Shown in pieces: positions 10,465-19,950 of a stretch of 64,000 nt of DNA. The translations under genes were made by a program, and so were the position numbers. The DNA comes from Labedella endophytica. GTDB taxonomy: Bacteria; Actinomycetota; Actinomycetes; Actinomycetales; Microbacteriaceae. Every line of letters starts with the position of its first letter. Position 1 is the first letter of the stretch. Location of the stretch: NCBI RefSeq assembly GCF_003990045.1, contig NZ_RZGZ01000006.1:56131-120130 (forward strand), given 5' to 3'. The notes beneath the pieces were generated by a model. It was given only the letters and a program-made list of their open reading frames with translations. It did no database searches and had not been told where the DNA came from.

Positions 10465-10523
10465 GGTTCCCACGCTAGGAACCGCACCCCCGCCACCGCG
10501 TCGGCAACCGAAGTGATCAGGGG

Positions 10524-11216
10524 TCATCCCCGAGGATGAACCGATCCGGGATCGACGAGCCCGTGCTCGTAGGCGAAGATGACGAGCTGCACCCGGTCGC
10601 GCAGTCCGAGCTTCGAGAGCACGCGCGAGATGTGCGTCTTGACGGTCGCCTCGCTCACGAACTCCTGGGCGGCGATCTCGGAGTTGCTGAGTCCGGCGGC
10701 CGCGAACAGGAAGATGTCGTGCTCGCGGGAGGTGAGGGTCGCGAAGGACGGCGGCGCGGCGGTCGTCGAGGTGGAGCCGACGTGACGGAAGAGCTCCATG
10801 GTGGCTCCGGGGGCGATGACGGCGTTCCCGGCGTGCACCGTGCGGATCGCGGCGAGCAGGAACTCGGGATGGGTGTCCTTCAACAGGAACCCGCTCGCGC
10901 CGCGACGCAGCGCCGTGGCGGCGGCCTCGTCGAGGTCGAACGTCGTCAGCACGACGATCTTCGGGCTCGGTCGCCCGCTCGCGTCGAATCGCTCCAGGAT
11001 CGCGCTCGTGGCGGCGATGCCGTCCATGACCGGCATGCGTACGTCCATGAGCACGACGTCGGGCTCGAGCTCCACGGCGCGTGCGACTCCCACCGCGCCG
11101 TCCTCGGCCTCGGCGACGATCCGGAGGTCGGGTTGGGAATCGACGAGCATGCGGATGCCGGCCCGGAACAGGGCCTGGTCGTCGACGAGGAGGACGGAGA
11201 TCGGTGCGTCGGTCAC
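10524..11216 (-). CDS. NarL/LuxR family response regulator
   Basis: A 230-residue two-domain regulator. The receiver domain has the acidic pair D12/D13, phospho-acceptor D58 in LMDVRMPVMDG and the KDT lysine region. A LuxR-type helix-turn-helix (LTSREHDIFLFAAAGLSNSE onward) fills the last 65 residues. The GTG start overlaps the kinase stop codon as GTGA. With the upstream kinase it forms a two-component pair, and the ABC transporter genes just downstream are the likely target. Confidence 0.93.
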   Translation of the reverse strand: MTDAPISVLLVDDQALFRAGIRMLVDSQPDLRIVAEAEDGAVGVARAVELEPDVVLMDVRMPVMDGIAATSAILERFDASGRPSPKIVVLTTFDLDEAAATALRRGASGFLLKDTHPEFLLAAIRTVHAGNAVIAPGATMELFRHVGSTSTTAAPPSFATLTSREHDIFLFAAAGLSNSEIAAQEFVSEATVKTHISRVLSKLGLRDRVQLVIFAYEHGLVDPGSVHPRG

Positions 11217-12415
11217 GGAGTGGCCTCTCGGATGGGGGCGGGGAAGGGGATGAAGGCGTCGATGCGGAAGAGGGCGCCGCTCGGGCGATCGACGGTGAGG
11301 CGGCCTCCCGTGAGCTCGGCCCGCTCGCGCATTCCGGCGATGCCGTGTCCCGGCGAGGGTGCCGTGGGCACGGGGGCCACGGCGTTCTCGACCGCGACGG
11401 CGACGCCGTGCTCGACCCAACGGAGGACGACCGAGACCTCGCCGGTTCGATCGCCGTGGCGGAGGGCGTTCGTGAGTGACTCCTGCACGATCCGATAGAC
11501 GGCGATCTGATGGCTCGAGGGCATCGGGCGCGCGGCCCCCGTCTCCTGGAAGCGGATCGCGAGGCCGGCCGCTCTCATCTGTTCGACGAGGCGACCGAGG
11601 TCGGCGATCATCGGCTGCGGGCCGCCCGACTGGTTATGGCGCAGTTCGGCCAGGAGGACACGGACGTCGATGAGAGCCTCGCGCGCCGTGGTCGAGATCG
11701 TCTCGAGGGCCGTCTCCCCCATCTGGGGCGCCGTCGCCATCGCGTATCGTGCGCCGTCGGCCTGGGCGATGACGACGGCGAGCGAGTGCGCCACGACGTC
11801 GTGCATGTCGCGCGCGATGCGGTTGCGCTCCTGCTCGACGACGATGGTGCGCTCGGCGAGGCGTCGCTCCTGCTCGAGGCGGTACTGCTCGGCGCGCGAC
11901 GCTCGCGTGGTCTCCGACTGACGGATCAGGACCCCCATACCCCAGGCGATCGTGAGCACGAAGATGGCCGCCGCAGAAGCCGTGACGAGCACGAAGACGG
12001 ACCCGGCGACGTTCATCGGGTCGTAGAGCACATCGAAGATCGGACCGCCGAAGATCTGACCGACGGTGTAGACGGAGGCGATCGCGCCTCCGACGACGGC
12101 CGAGATCAGCCCGTACCACCGCACCCAGCCGTCGCCGTAGCGGCCGACGGCGTAGAGCACGCCCAGGATGATGATGTCGAAGAAATTCGCGGGCTGCTGC
12201 GTCGACAGCTGGATGACGACGGCGATCCAGGCGACCGAGAGCGCGATCGCCGGCGAGTAGCGGCGCAGTGCGAGCCCCCCGGAGAGCAGGACGACGACGG
12301 CGGCGGCGACGCCGGGCGACGGGGAGATCACGCAGAACGGCAGCACGACGAGACCGAGGACGACGGCGACGGTGATGTCGACCGCGAGCTGGGTGCGCGT
12401 GAGGGTCCTGATCAT
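11213..12415 (-). CDS. Sensor histidine kinase, NarL-type (HisKA_3)
   Basis: A 400-residue membrane kinase. About five or six hydrophobic segments fill residues 10-165, followed by a coiled linker, the phospho-acceptor H205 in RNRIARDMHDVVAHSL and a C-terminal ATPase domain with ESLTNALRHG and GHGIAGMRERAE motifs. The few extracytoplasmic residues make it an intramembrane-sensing type like those that watch envelope stress. TACCGT sits exactly 6 nt before the ATG; the GGAGGG touching the ATG is too close to be a ribosome site, so the mRNA is probably leaderless. The ligand is unknown. Confidence 0.9.
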   Translation of the reverse strand: MIRTLTRTQLAVDITVAVVLGLVVLPFCVISPSPGVAAAVVVLLSGGLALRRYSPAIALSVAWIAVVIQLSTQQPANFFDIIILGVLYAVGRYGDGWVRWYGLISAVVGGAIASVYTVGQIFGGPIFDVLYDPMNVAGSVFVLVTASAAAIFVLTIAWGMGVLIRQSETTRASRAEQYRLEQERRLAERTIVVEQERNRIARDMHDVVAHSLAVVIAQADGARYAMATAPQMGETALETISTTAREALIDVRVLLAELRHNQSGGPQPMIADLGRLVEQMRAAGLAIRFQETGAARPMPSSHQIAVYRIVQESLTNALRHGDRTGEVSVVLRWVEHGVAVAVENAVAPVPTAPSPGHGIAGMRERAELTGGRLTVDRPSGALFRIDAFIPFPAPIREATP

Positions 12416-12507
12416 CCCTCCACGGTAGCCCGCCGGGGTGCTCGATCCGGGCGTCGGACCGTGTCCTCCGCCGCCCGGTTGACGAAGATCATCCCCGCGG
12501 GTGACGA

Positions 12508-13527
12508 TCAGAATCCGAGGCGGCGCAGCTGCTTGGGGTCGCGCTGCCACTCCTTCGCGACCTTGACGCGCAGCGAGAGGAACACCGGGGACCCGACGAG
12601 TGGCTCGATCTCGGCGCGCGCGCGCGAGCCGACGTCCTTGAGTCGCGACCCGCCCTTGCCGATGATGATGGCCTTCTGGCTGTCGCGCTCCACGAACACG
12701 TTCGCGTAGATCTCGACGATGTCCTTGTCGTCGCGGCGCTGGATGTCGTCGATCGTCACGGCGAGCGAGTGCGGGAGCTCGTCGGTCACGCCCTCGAGGG
12801 CCGCCTCGCGGATGAGCTCGGACACGCGGTCCTCGAGCGTCTCCTCGGTCACGGCCTCGGCGGGGTAGAGCGCCACGGATCGTGGCAGGAGCGCGAGGAT
12901 CTCGTCCGCGAGCACGTCGAGCTGGATGCTCTCGGTCGCGGAGACCGGAACGATCGAGTCCCACTCGCGCAACTGGGAGACGGCGAGGAGCTGCTCCCCC
13001 ACCTTGTCCCGCGACACCTCGTCGATCTTCGTGACGATCGCGATCTTCTTCGCCCGCCCGTACCGCTCGAGCTGCTCGTTGATGAACCGGTCGCCCGGAC
13101 CGATCTTCTCGTCGGCGGGGATGCACAGGCCGATCACGTCGACGTCGCCCAGGGTCGACTCGACGAGATCGTTGAGGCGTTGTCCGAGGAGGGTGCGCGG
13201 ACGGTGGATGCCCGGGGTGTCCACGATGACGAGCTGACCGTCGGGGCGGTGCACGAGGCCGCGGATCGCCCGCCGCGTCGTTTGGGGCTTCGAGCTCGTG
13301 ATCGCGACCTTCTCGCCGACGAGGGCGTTCGTGAGCGTCGACTTGCCGACGTTGGGACGCCCGACGAACGTGACGAACCCCGCTCGGTAACCGCCCACCT
13401 CCTCGGTGTCGCCCTCGTGGTCGGCGGCGCCCTCCTCGATCGAATCGGGTTCGACGGTCTCCGGGGTGGCCGTCTCCTGCTCGATCGCGTCCTTCTCGAT
13501 TTCGTGCTCCGGCTGTTCCTGCGTCAT
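12508..13527 (-). CDS. era: GTPase Era
   Basis: A 339-residue GTPase that binds the 3' end of 16S rRNA and assists 30S assembly. G1 is GRPNVGKS (56-63), G3 is DTPG in VIVDTPGIHRPR, G4 is TKID, and a KH domain with IIGKGGSRLKDVG is near the C-terminus. The first 45 residues are an acidic, Glu/Thr-rich extension absent from short Era proteins. The start is fixed by ATGA overlap with the CNNM gene; a start nearer the G domain is possible in principle but no good one is seen. It follows ybeY and the CNNM gene, its usual partners. Confidence 0.94.
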   Translation of the reverse strand: MTQEQPEHEIEKDAIEQETATPETVEPDSIEEGAADHEGDTEEVGGYRAGFVTFVGRPNVGKSTLTNALVGEKVAITSSKPQTTRRAIRGLVHRPDGQLVIVDTPGIHRPRTLLGQRLNDLVESTLGDVDVIGLCIPADEKIGPGDRFINEQLERYGRAKKIAIVTKIDEVSRDKVGEQLLAVSQLREWDSIVPVSATESIQLDVLADEILALLPRSVALYPAEAVTEETLEDRVSELIREAALEGVTDELPHSLAVTIDDIQRRDDKDIVEIYANVFVERDSQKAIIIGKGGSRLKDVGSRARAEIEPLVGSPVFLSLRVKVAKEWQRDPKQLRRLGF

Positions 13528-14822
13528 CCCGCTGCCTCTCTCTCGAGCGCCGCGCGGATCTCGTCGAGCGCCTCCGTGGGTCGAACGACGACGCTCACGA
13601 GCCGCTTGCGTCGTCCGTCGACCCGATCTGCGACGAGCACGAGCCCGTTCGCCGTGACGTCGTCCCCTGCGACCGGAAGTCGGCCCAGGTGTTTCGTGAG
13701 GAGTCCGCCGACGGAGTCGACGTCGTCGTCCTCGAGTTCGATCCCGTAGAGCTCACCGAGCTCGTCGATCGCGAGCCGCGCGCTCACACGGTAGCCACCG
13801 TCGCCGAGGTCGACGACCTCGGCGAGCTCGGTGTCGTACTCGTCGGAGATCTCCCCCACGAGCTCCTCGATGAGGTCCTCGATCGTCACGAGACCGGCCA
13901 CGCCGCCGTACTCGTCGATGACGATCGCGAGGTGCGTGGACTCGAGCTGCATCTGGGCGAGGAGCGCGTCGGCCTTCTGCGATTCGGGAACGAAGAGCAC
14001 CGCCTTCGCGATGTCCCGCGCCGTGAGGACGTCCGCCTGAGCCGGGGTCTCATAGCCGATACGGGCGACATCCTTGAGGAACAGGATTCCGACGACCTCG
14101 TCGACGTCCCCGTCGATCACGGGGAGCCGCGAGACGCCCGTGCGGAGGAACACGCCAGTGGCCGCCTGCACGGTCTCGGAGGCGTCGACGACGATCATGT
14201 CGGTGCGCGGCACCATCACCTCGCGGACGACCGTCTGATTGAACTCGAAGATCGAGTGGATGAGCGCGCGTTCGTCCTCCTCGAGCACCGCGAGCTCGGT
14301 CGCCTCATCCACCATGCTGAGGAGCTGCTCCTCGGAGGCGAACGCCGAGTTGCGGGAGACGCCGGGCGTGACTCGGTTGCCGAAGGCCACGAGCGCATCC
14401 GCGAGCGGACCGAGCACGACGCGTACGAGGTGCACGATCGGGGCGGTGAGCTGCAGGATCGTGTCGGCGTTCGAGCGACCGAATCCGCGCGGGCTCGCCC
14501 CGACGAGGACGAACGAGACCGCCGTCATGAGGAGGGCGGAGAGGACGAGTGCGAGCCACAGCGAGTCGAGCGAGAAGGCGAAGGCGAGAGTGACGAGCAC
14601 CGCTGCGGTCGTCTCGGCGGAGATCCTGATGAAAGAGATCGCGTTGACGTGCGTCCCGGTGTCCTCCGCTATCCGCATGAGCGAGCGTCGTGCCCGTGAC
14701 TCCACGGCGATCGAGAGGATGTCCGAGCGGGACTTGACGGAGATGGCGGCCTCCGCGGCCGACATGAGACCGGCGAAGGCGACGAGGACGAACGACCCGG
14801 CGATGAGCCAGAGGAGCAGCAT
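13524..14822 (-). CDS. CNNM/CorC (HlyC) family transporter-associated protein
   Basis: A 432-residue protein with a DUF21/CNNM membrane domain (segments in residues 1-150, including AGLMSAAEAAISVKSRSDI), a pair of CBS domains (around 200-330; VMVPRTDMIVVD and VIDEYGGVAGLVTIEDLIEE are hallmarks) and a C-terminal CorC/HlyC domain. Members are linked to divalent metal, mainly magnesium, efflux at the cytoplasmic membrane. It starts 3 bp after ybeY and overlaps era by 4 bp, the standard actinobacterial order. Confidence 0.9.
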   Translation of the reverse strand: MLLLWLIAGSFVLVAFAGLMSAAEAAISVKSRSDILSIAVESRARRSLMRIAEDTGTHVNAISFIRISAETTAAVLVTLAFAFSLDSLWLALVLSALLMTAVSFVLVGASPRGFGRSNADTILQLTAPIVHLVRVVLGPLADALVAFGNRVTPGVSRNSAFASEEQLLSMVDEATELAVLEEDERALIHSIFEFNQTVVREVMVPRTDMIVVDASETVQAATGVFLRTGVSRLPVIDGDVDEVVGILFLKDVARIGYETPAQADVLTARDIAKAVLFVPESQKADALLAQMQLESTHLAIVIDEYGGVAGLVTIEDLIEELVGEISDEYDTELAEVVDLGDGGYRVSARLAIDELGELYGIELEDDDVDSVGGLLTKHLGRLPVAGDDVTANGLVLVADRVDGRRKRLVSVVVRPTEALDEIRAALEREAAG

Positions 14823-14825
14823 GGG

Positions 14826-15287
14826 TCAGCCGCGCCGCTCGCTCATCGCGAAGCCGAGGAGGATGTCGCGCTGGATGCCGAACATCTCCTTCTCCTCCTC
14901 CGGTTCCGCGTGATCGAAACCGAGGAGGTGGAGGACGCCGTGCGCGGTGAGCAGGAGGAGCTCGTCGATCGTCGCGTGGCCGGCGGTCTCGGCCTGCGAC
15001 TCGGCGACCTGGGGGCACAGAACGATGTCACCGAGCAGCCCTGGCGGGGTCGGTTCGTCCTCCGTACCCGGACGGAGCTCGTCCATCGGGAAGCTCAGCA
15101 CGTCCGTGGGGCCGGGCTCGTCCATCCACTGCACGTGCAGCTGCTCCATGGCGGCCTCGTCGACGAGCACGATGTTGAGCTCGGCCTCCTCGCTCACGTG
15201 CATGACACCGAGGGCGAAGTCCGCGACCCGCTGGATCTTGGCCTCGTCGACCTCGATGCCGGATTCGTTGTTGATCTCGATGCTCAT
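14826..15287 (-). CDS. ybeY: Endoribonuclease YbeY
   Basis: A 153-residue zinc metalloprotein involved in 16S rRNA 3'-end maturation and ribosome quality control. The zinc motif [11 protein letters not shown] supplies H116, H120 and H126; the upstream TDVLSFPMD and GDIVLCP segments are also family marks. Its start overlaps the phoH stop (ATGA). Confidence 0.95.
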   Translation of the reverse strand: MSIEINNESGIEVDEAKIQRVADFALGVMHVSEEAELNIVLVDEAAMEQLHVQWMDEPGPTDVLSFPMDELRPGTEDEPTPPGLLGDIVLCPQVAESQAETAGHATIDELLLLTAHGVLHLLGFDHAEPEEEKEMFGIQRDILLGFAMSERRG

Positions 15288-16351
15288 GAGCGTCCTCCTC
15301 GCGGCTGGCGGTCGCGCGGCACCGCTCCGCGGCGCTCGGCACGATTGGCGAATTCCCTCGCCTGCTCGCGCTCGTAGTGGTCGGCCTGCTTCTTCGCGTC
15401 GTACTCGCTGTACGCGTCCACGATGCGTCCCACGAGGGAGTGTCGCACGACGTCCTCGCTCGTGAGGCGGGCGAAGTGGATGTCGTCGATCTCCGACAGC
15501 ACGCGCGTGACGAGCCGGAGCCCGGAGGCGTTCGTCGGGAGGTCGATCTGGGTGATGTCGCCCGTGACGACCATCTTCGATCCGAAACCGAGTCGAGTGA
15601 GGAACATCTTCATCTGCTCCGGCGAGGTGTTCTGCGCCTCGTCGAGGACGATGAAGGAGTCGTTGAGGGTGCGGCCGCGCATGTAGGCGAGAGGTGCGAC
15701 CTCGATGGTCCCGGCCGCAAGCAGCTTGGGCACGATCTCCGGATCCATCATCTCGTTGAGGGCGTCGTAGAGGGGACGCAGGTACGGGTCGATCTTGTCG
15801 GTGAGCGTGCCGGGCAGGAAGCCGAGCCGCTCGCCCGCCTCGACGGCCGGCCTCGTGAGGATGATGCGGTTGACCTCCTTGCGCTGGAGTGCCTGGACGG
15901 CCTTGGCCATCGCGAGGTAGGTCTTGCCCGTTCCGGCCGGTCCGATTCCGAACACGATGGTGCTCTCGTCGATCGCGTCGACGTACGCCCGCTGACCGGC
16001 CGTCTTGGCCCGGATGCTCTTGCCGCGGGACGTCAGGATGGCCTGGCCGCCGAGCACGTCGGCCGGGCGGCCGTCGGCGTCCAGGATGTTCGCGGACGAG
16101 CGGACCTCGTCGGGTTCGACGTCCTGTCCGTTGCGGATCATGATGAGGAGCTCCTCGATGAGGGTGGTGGCGGCGGCGACCTGTTCGGGGTCGCCGCTCA
16201 GAGTGATCTCGTTCCCCCGCGCGTGCAATTCCACGGCCGGGTACTGCGTCTCGATCGTGCGCAGCAATCGATCCTGGGGACCGAAGAGGCGCACGAGGGC
16301 GACGCCGTCGATGTGGAGGCGCGAGACCGCGCCGCCGTCAGGCTCCGCCAA
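15284..16351 (-). CDS. PhoH family ATPase
   Basis: A 355-residue cytoplasmic P-loop ATPase. The N-terminal region has a KH-like [13 protein letters not shown] segment; Walker A is GPAGTGKT (137-144), Walker B is [10 protein letters not shown], and the [12 protein letters not shown] motif follows. I chose TTG at 16351 because GAGG stands 6-7 nt upstream and the protein then begins just before the conserved LFG segment; no ATG or GTG is available close by. It overlaps the 3' end of the HIT gene by 14 bp. The pairing with YbeY and Era suggests a role in RNA metabolism. Confidence 0.88.
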   Translation of the reverse strand: MAEPDGGAVSRLHIDGVALVRLFGPQDRLLRTIETQYPAVELHARGNEITLSGDPEQVAAATTLIEELLIMIRNGQDVEPDEVRSSANILDADGRPADVLGGQAILTSRGKSIRAKTAGQRAYVDAIDESTIVFGIGPAGTGKTYLAMAKAVQALQRKEVNRIILTRPAVEAGERLGFLPGTLTDKIDPYLRPLYDALNEMMDPEIVPKLLAAGTIEVAPLAYMRGRTLNDSFIVLDEAQNTSPEQMKMFLTRLGFGSKMVVTGDITQIDLPTNASGLRLVTRVLSEIDDIHFARLTSEDVVRHSLVGRIVDAYSEYDAKKQADHYEREQAREFANRAERRGAVPRDRQPRGGRS

Positions 16352-16694
16352 GCGTGTCCTCCCCGAGTCCCCCTGCGAGCACGTGCGCGTGCACGTGGAA
16401 GACGGTCTGCCCGGCGCCCGCACCCGTGTTGAACACGAGCCGGTAGTCGCCGTCGGAGTGCTCGGACGCGATGTCAGACGCCGTCGCGACGAGTTCCGCC
16501 AGGAGACCGGGGTCGCCGGCGGCGAGCTCGGACACGTTGCGGTACTGCTCCGTCTTCGGAACGACGAGGACGTGGACCGGGGCCTGCGGAGCGATGTCAC
16601 GGAAGGCGATGAGCCGGTCCGATTCGAACACGACGTCCGCCGGGATCTCGCGCGCGACGATGCGACTGAAGATGCTGGGTTCTGCGGTGTCCAT
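16338..16694 (-). CDS. HIT domain protein (Hint-like nucleotide hydrolase)
   Basis: A 118-residue histidine-triad protein that hydrolyses nucleoside phosphoramidates or similar AMP conjugates. The triad HVHAHV has H100, H102 and H104, and the preceding FNTGAGAGQTVFH is typical of Hint enzymes. The N-terminal FSRIVAREIPADVVFE is the standard start. TAGACT lies 7 nt before the ATG, suggesting its own promoter inside the rsmE-phoH run, 53 bp after rsmE. Confidence 0.92.
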   Translation of the reverse strand: MDTAEPSIFSRIVAREIPADVVFESDRLIAFRDIAPQAPVHVLVVPKTEQYRNVSELAAGDPGLLAELVATASDIASEHSDGDYRLVFNTGAGAGQTVFHVHAHVLAGGLGEDTLGGA

Positions 16695-16747
16695 GACGTC
16701 CAGTCTACGGCCGAGCCGAACGGGGCGGGGCGGCTCCGTGCGAGCGG

Positions 16748-17479
16748 TCACCAGCGGCCGAGGGCGACGTTCGCGACCGCGATCGCGGCGGGCCCTGCTG
16801 TGGAGGTGCGCAGCACGGTGTCGCCGAGGACGACGGGGATCGCGCCGGCCCTCTCGAGGGATGCGATCTCGTCGGGAGAGAAGCCGCCTTCGGGACCGAC
16901 GGCGAGCACGATGCGCCGCGCGTCGTCCGGCACCGCGCGCACGGCATCGGCCAGTCGGACGCTTGCCCGTGGATCGAGCACGAGGACGAGGTCGCCGTCG
17001 GCCACGAGGTCGGCCGGCGCGAGGGGCGTCGTGACGTCGGGGACCCACGATCGGATCGCCTGCTTGCTCGCCTCGCGGACGATCGTCATCCAGCGCGCGA
17101 CGCCCTTGTCGAGTTTGGGTCCGGTCCAACGGGAGATGCTGCGGGCGGCCTGCAACGGGATGACTCCGGAGACGCCCACCTCGGTGGCGGCCTGGATGGC
17201 GAGCTCGTCGCGATCACCCTTCGCGAGCGACTGCGCGAGCCACACTTCTGGCCGCGGGCGCTGCTCGCGCCGGACCTCTCCGAGTCGGAAGGCGATCTCG
17301 GACGTCGAGACGGACTCGACCGTCGCGTCGGCGAGCATGCCCCGACCGTCGCCGAGCATGACCGACTCCCCTGCTCTCAGCCGGTTCACCAGCGCGTGAT
17401 GCGCCTCCTTGCCGCCCACCGTGACGAGCGAACCGTCGTCGTGCTCGGCGAGGTCGGCGGCGTAGAAGAGTGAGCTCAC
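16748..17479 (-). CDS. rsmE: 16S rRNA m3U1498 methyltransferase RsmE
   Basis: A 243-residue SPOUT methyltransferase that adds a methyl group to N3 of U1498 in 16S rRNA. A PUA-like N-terminal domain (LVTVGGKEAHHALVNRLRAG) is followed by the knotted domain with LAVGPEGGFSPDEI and LGDTVLRTSTA, the cofactor-binding loops. The start is GTG, 2 bp after the dnaJ stop, so translation is probably coupled. Confidence 0.93.
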   Translation of the reverse strand: MSSLFYAADLAEHDDGSLVTVGGKEAHHALVNRLRAGESVMLGDGRGMLADATVESVSTSEIAFRLGEVRREQRPRPEVWLAQSLAKGDRDELAIQAATEVGVSGVIPLQAARSISRWTGPKLDKGVARWMTIVREASKQAIRSWVPDVTTPLAPADLVADGDLVLVLDPRASVRLADAVRAVPDDARRIVLAVGPEGGFSPDEIASLERAGAIPVVLGDTVLRTSTAGPAAIAVANVALGRW

Positions 17480-17481
17480 TC

Positions 17482-18588
17482 TCAGCCCCGGAAGCGGTCG
17501 CGGAGCTTGGAGAAGATGCCCTGGTGGAAGGAGGCGAGCTGCGGGCCCGCCTGCTTGCGTCCCTTCGCGAACTTCTCGAGCAGTTCCCGCTCCTTGTGAT
17601 CGAGCTTCGTCGGCGTCACGACCTGGATACCGATGCGGAGATCCCCGCGACCCTGGCCGCGGAGCTTCGTGATGCCCCGACCCCTGACGGTGAGGATCTC
17701 TCCGCTCTGGACTCCCGCGCGCACCTCGAGGTCGACGTTGCCGTCGAGTCCCGGGATCGAGGCCTCGGCGCCGAAGACGGCATCCGTCATGGGCACCTCG
17801 AGCGTGCAGAGGAGATCGTCGCCGTCGCGGCTGAAGTCGTCGTTGTTGCGCACCTTGATCTCGAGGAACAGATCACCGTTCGGGCCACCGGCGGGGCCGA
17901 CCTCTCCGCTGCCCGGCATCTGGAGGCGCAGGCCGGTGTCGACGCCCGCGGGGATGTCGACGGGAACGGTACGACGCGCGCGCACGCGGCCCTGGCCGCT
18001 GCACGTGAGGCAGGGGTTGGGGATGACGGTGCCGTAACCGCGGCAGGTGCCGCACGGCGAGGCCGTGACGACATTGCCGAGCAGCGAGCGGACCGTGCGC
18101 TGGATCTGGCCGGCGCCCCGGCAGACGTCGCACGTGACGGGAGAGGTGCCGGGCTGGCAGCACGAGCCGTTGCACGTTCCGCAGACGACGGCCGTGTCGA
18201 CCTCGAGGTCGCGGTGCGTGCCGAAGATGACCTCGTCGAGGTCGACCTCGACGCGCAGGAGGGCGTCCTGACCGCGCTCCCGACGCGAGCGCGGTCCGCG
18301 CTGCGTCCCGCCGCCGAAGAACGAGTCGAAGATGTCGCCGAAGCCCGAGAACCCGGCGCCTCCCGCTCCGCCGCCGAAGCCACCGGCGTCGCCGAGGTCG
18401 TAGCGCTGACGCTGCTCCGGGTCGCTCAGTACGTCGTACGCGTGCGTGACGGCCTTGAACTTCTCGCTCGCGTCCGCCCCGGGGTTCACGTCGGGGTGGA
18501 GCTCGCGGGCGAGGCGACGGTACGCCTTCTTGATCTCGTCGGCGCTCGCATCGCGCGAGACACCGAGGACGTCGTAGTGGTCAGCCAC
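17482..18588 (-). CDS. dnaJ: Chaperone DnaJ
   Basis: A 368-residue J-domain co-chaperone that delivers substrates to DnaK. The HPD motif is at residues 31-33, a Gly/Phe-rich linker covers about 70-110, and four zinc-finger motifs follow: [24 protein letters not shown] and CLTCSGQG. The first finger has Ser-Cys where Gly is normal at the last places. The GTG start at 18588 gives the family N-terminus ADHYDVLGV, with GAAAGG upstream. It follows hrcA, so it is the HrcA-linked DnaJ copy common in actinobacteria. Confidence 0.94.
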   Translation of the reverse strand: MADHYDVLGVSRDASADEIKKAYRRLARELHPDVNPGADASEKFKAVTHAYDVLSDPEQRQRYDLGDAGGFGGGAGGAGFSGFGDIFDSFFGGGTQRGPRSRRERGQDALLRVEVDLDEVIFGTHRDLEVDTAVVCGTCNGSCCQPGTSPVTCDVCRGAGQIQRTVRSLLGNVVTASPCGTCRGYGTVIPNPCLTCSGQGRVRARRTVPVDIPAGVDTGLRLQMPGSGEVGPAGGPNGDLFLEIKVRNNDDFSRDGDDLLCTLEVPMTDAVFGAEASIPGLDGNVDLEVRAGVQSGEILTVRGRGITKLRGQGRGDLRIGIQVVTPTKLDHKERELLEKFAKGRKQAGPQLASFHQGIFSKLRDRFRG

Positions 18589-18681
18589 ACAGGGCCTTTC
18601 GTCTGAGTGCGTCGGTGCCTCGTGGGCGCCGACGTCGTGGATGGGGATGTTCGGTGGTCCGGATGACACGGACCGGGTCGG

Positions 18682-19701
18682 TCACGACTCCCCGAGGAGT
18701 CGTGTGAGATAGCGGGCGACGGCCCGCACGGCCGCCATGTTGTTGCTGTAATCCATCCGCGTGGGGCCGAGGACCCCGAGCCGCGCGGTCTCGCCGGCCG
18801 TGGAGTAGTCGCTCACCACGACGGACGTCTCCGACAGCCCGTAGGCCGCGTTCTCCCGTCCGATGCGCGCGGTCACACCGAACGCGTCGGACTGCAGCTC
18901 GCCGAAGAGGCGCAACAGCACGACCTGCTGCTCGAGCGCCTCGAGGACGGGGAAGATGCTTCCGCGGAAGTCGTCCTCCGTGCGCGCGAGGTTCGCTGAA
19001 CCGGCGAGGACCAGGCGATCCTGCCGATGGTGACCGAGCTGGCCGATGACGGCATCGGTGACGAGGACCGCGACGTCGCGCATCGGCGCGTCGACTCCAG
19101 CTGGCAGCTTCTCGAGAGCCGCCGCCGCCTCGGCGATGGAGAAGCCGACGGTCGCGTCGCCGATCGCCGTCCTCAACCGCTCGACGACCTCGGGGGCGAC
19201 CGGCGCTCCCGTCTCGATCACGCGCTGCTCGACCCGACCGGAATCGGTGATGAGCACGACGAGGAGGCGGGAGGGTGCGAGGGTCACGAGCTCGATGTGC
19301 CGCACGGAGGCGTTCGAGAACGTCGGGTACTGCACGATCGCGACCTGGTTCGTGAGCTGCGACAGCAGCCGGACGGTGCGGGAGAGGACGTCGTCGAGGT
19401 CGACGGACTCCCCCAGGAACTGCTCGATGGCCACGCGCTGCGCACTCGACAGCGGACGCCGGTCCGCGAGCTGGTCGACGAAGAGCCGGTAGCCCTTGTC
19501 GGTCGGGACGCGGCCGCTCGACGTGTGTGGAGCGACGATGAGCTCCTCCTCCTCGAGGAGGGCCATGTCGTTGCGGATGGTCGCGGCCGAGACGCCGAAC
19601 GCGTGGCGGTCGACGATGGACTTCGATCCGACGGGCTCACGGGAGGCGACGTAGTCGTGCACGATCGCACGGAGAACGTCCAGTCCGCGTTCCGATACCA
19701 T
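18682..19701 (-). CDS. hrcA: Heat-inducible transcription repressor HrcA
   Basis: A 339-residue repressor that binds CIRCE and needs GroE for activity. A winged-helix domain (GVSAATIRNDMALLEEEELI) begins the protein and GAF-like dimer regions follow, with the C-terminal IGRENAAYGLSETSVV segment. I chose ATG at 19701 since GGGAGG stands 6 nt upstream; the in-frame GTG at 19728 falls inside the CIRCE sequence. Auto-repression is implied, and dnaJ downstream would share it. Confidence 0.94.
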   Translation of the reverse strand: MVSERGLDVLRAIVHDYVASREPVGSKSIVDRHAFGVSAATIRNDMALLEEEELIVAPHTSSGRVPTDKGYRLFVDQLADRRPLSSAQRVAIEQFLGESVDLDDVLSRTVRLLSQLTNQVAIVQYPTFSNASVRHIELVTLAPSRLLVVLITDSGRVEQRVIETGAPVAPEVVERLRTAIGDATVGFSIAEAAAALEKLPAGVDAPMRDVAVLVTDAVIGQLGHHRQDRLVLAGSANLARTEDDFRGSIFPVLEALEQQVVLLRLFGELQSDAFGVTARIGRENAAYGLSETSVVVSDYSTAGETARLGVLGPTRMDYSNNMAAVRAVARYLTRLLGES

Positions 19702-19722
19702 CGGCGCCCTCCCGTCGATCGC

Positions 19723-19747
19723 TGGCACTCACTGTCTCTGAGTGCCA
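19723..19747. promoter_or_regulatory. CIRCE operator
   Basis: TGGCACTC and GAGTGCCA, 8-bp perfect arms separated by 9 nt, match the CIRCE inverted repeat (normally 9-bp arms). A TATCAT hexamer at 19748-19753 on the minus strand would serve as the -10, placing the operator over the hrcA transcription start. Confidence 0.88.
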
Positions 19748-19829
19748 ATGATACTCCGGTGACGGGCATGCGCGACCGGCGCTCGCCGTGTCGATGGAGT
19801 GACGGGCTCCGTGCAGGACGGTGCGGCGA

Positions 19830-19859
19830 TTGCGGGTGGTTCCGCGGGACCGATACCGT
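19830..19859 (+). promoter_or_regulatory. Putative promoter of the DUF4870 gene
   Basis: TTGCGG (19830-19835) and TACCGT (19854-19859) are separated by 18 nt, a good spacing for the housekeeping sigma factor, and would give a leader of about 85 nt. Confidence 0.4.
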
Positions 19860-19950
19860 GAGCCTGTGCCTCGCGCGGGAGCGCGCACCTCCCGGTTCGG
19901 CCGGGAACAGCATCACAGCGCCGCACGACAACCGATCGAAAGGAACGGCG

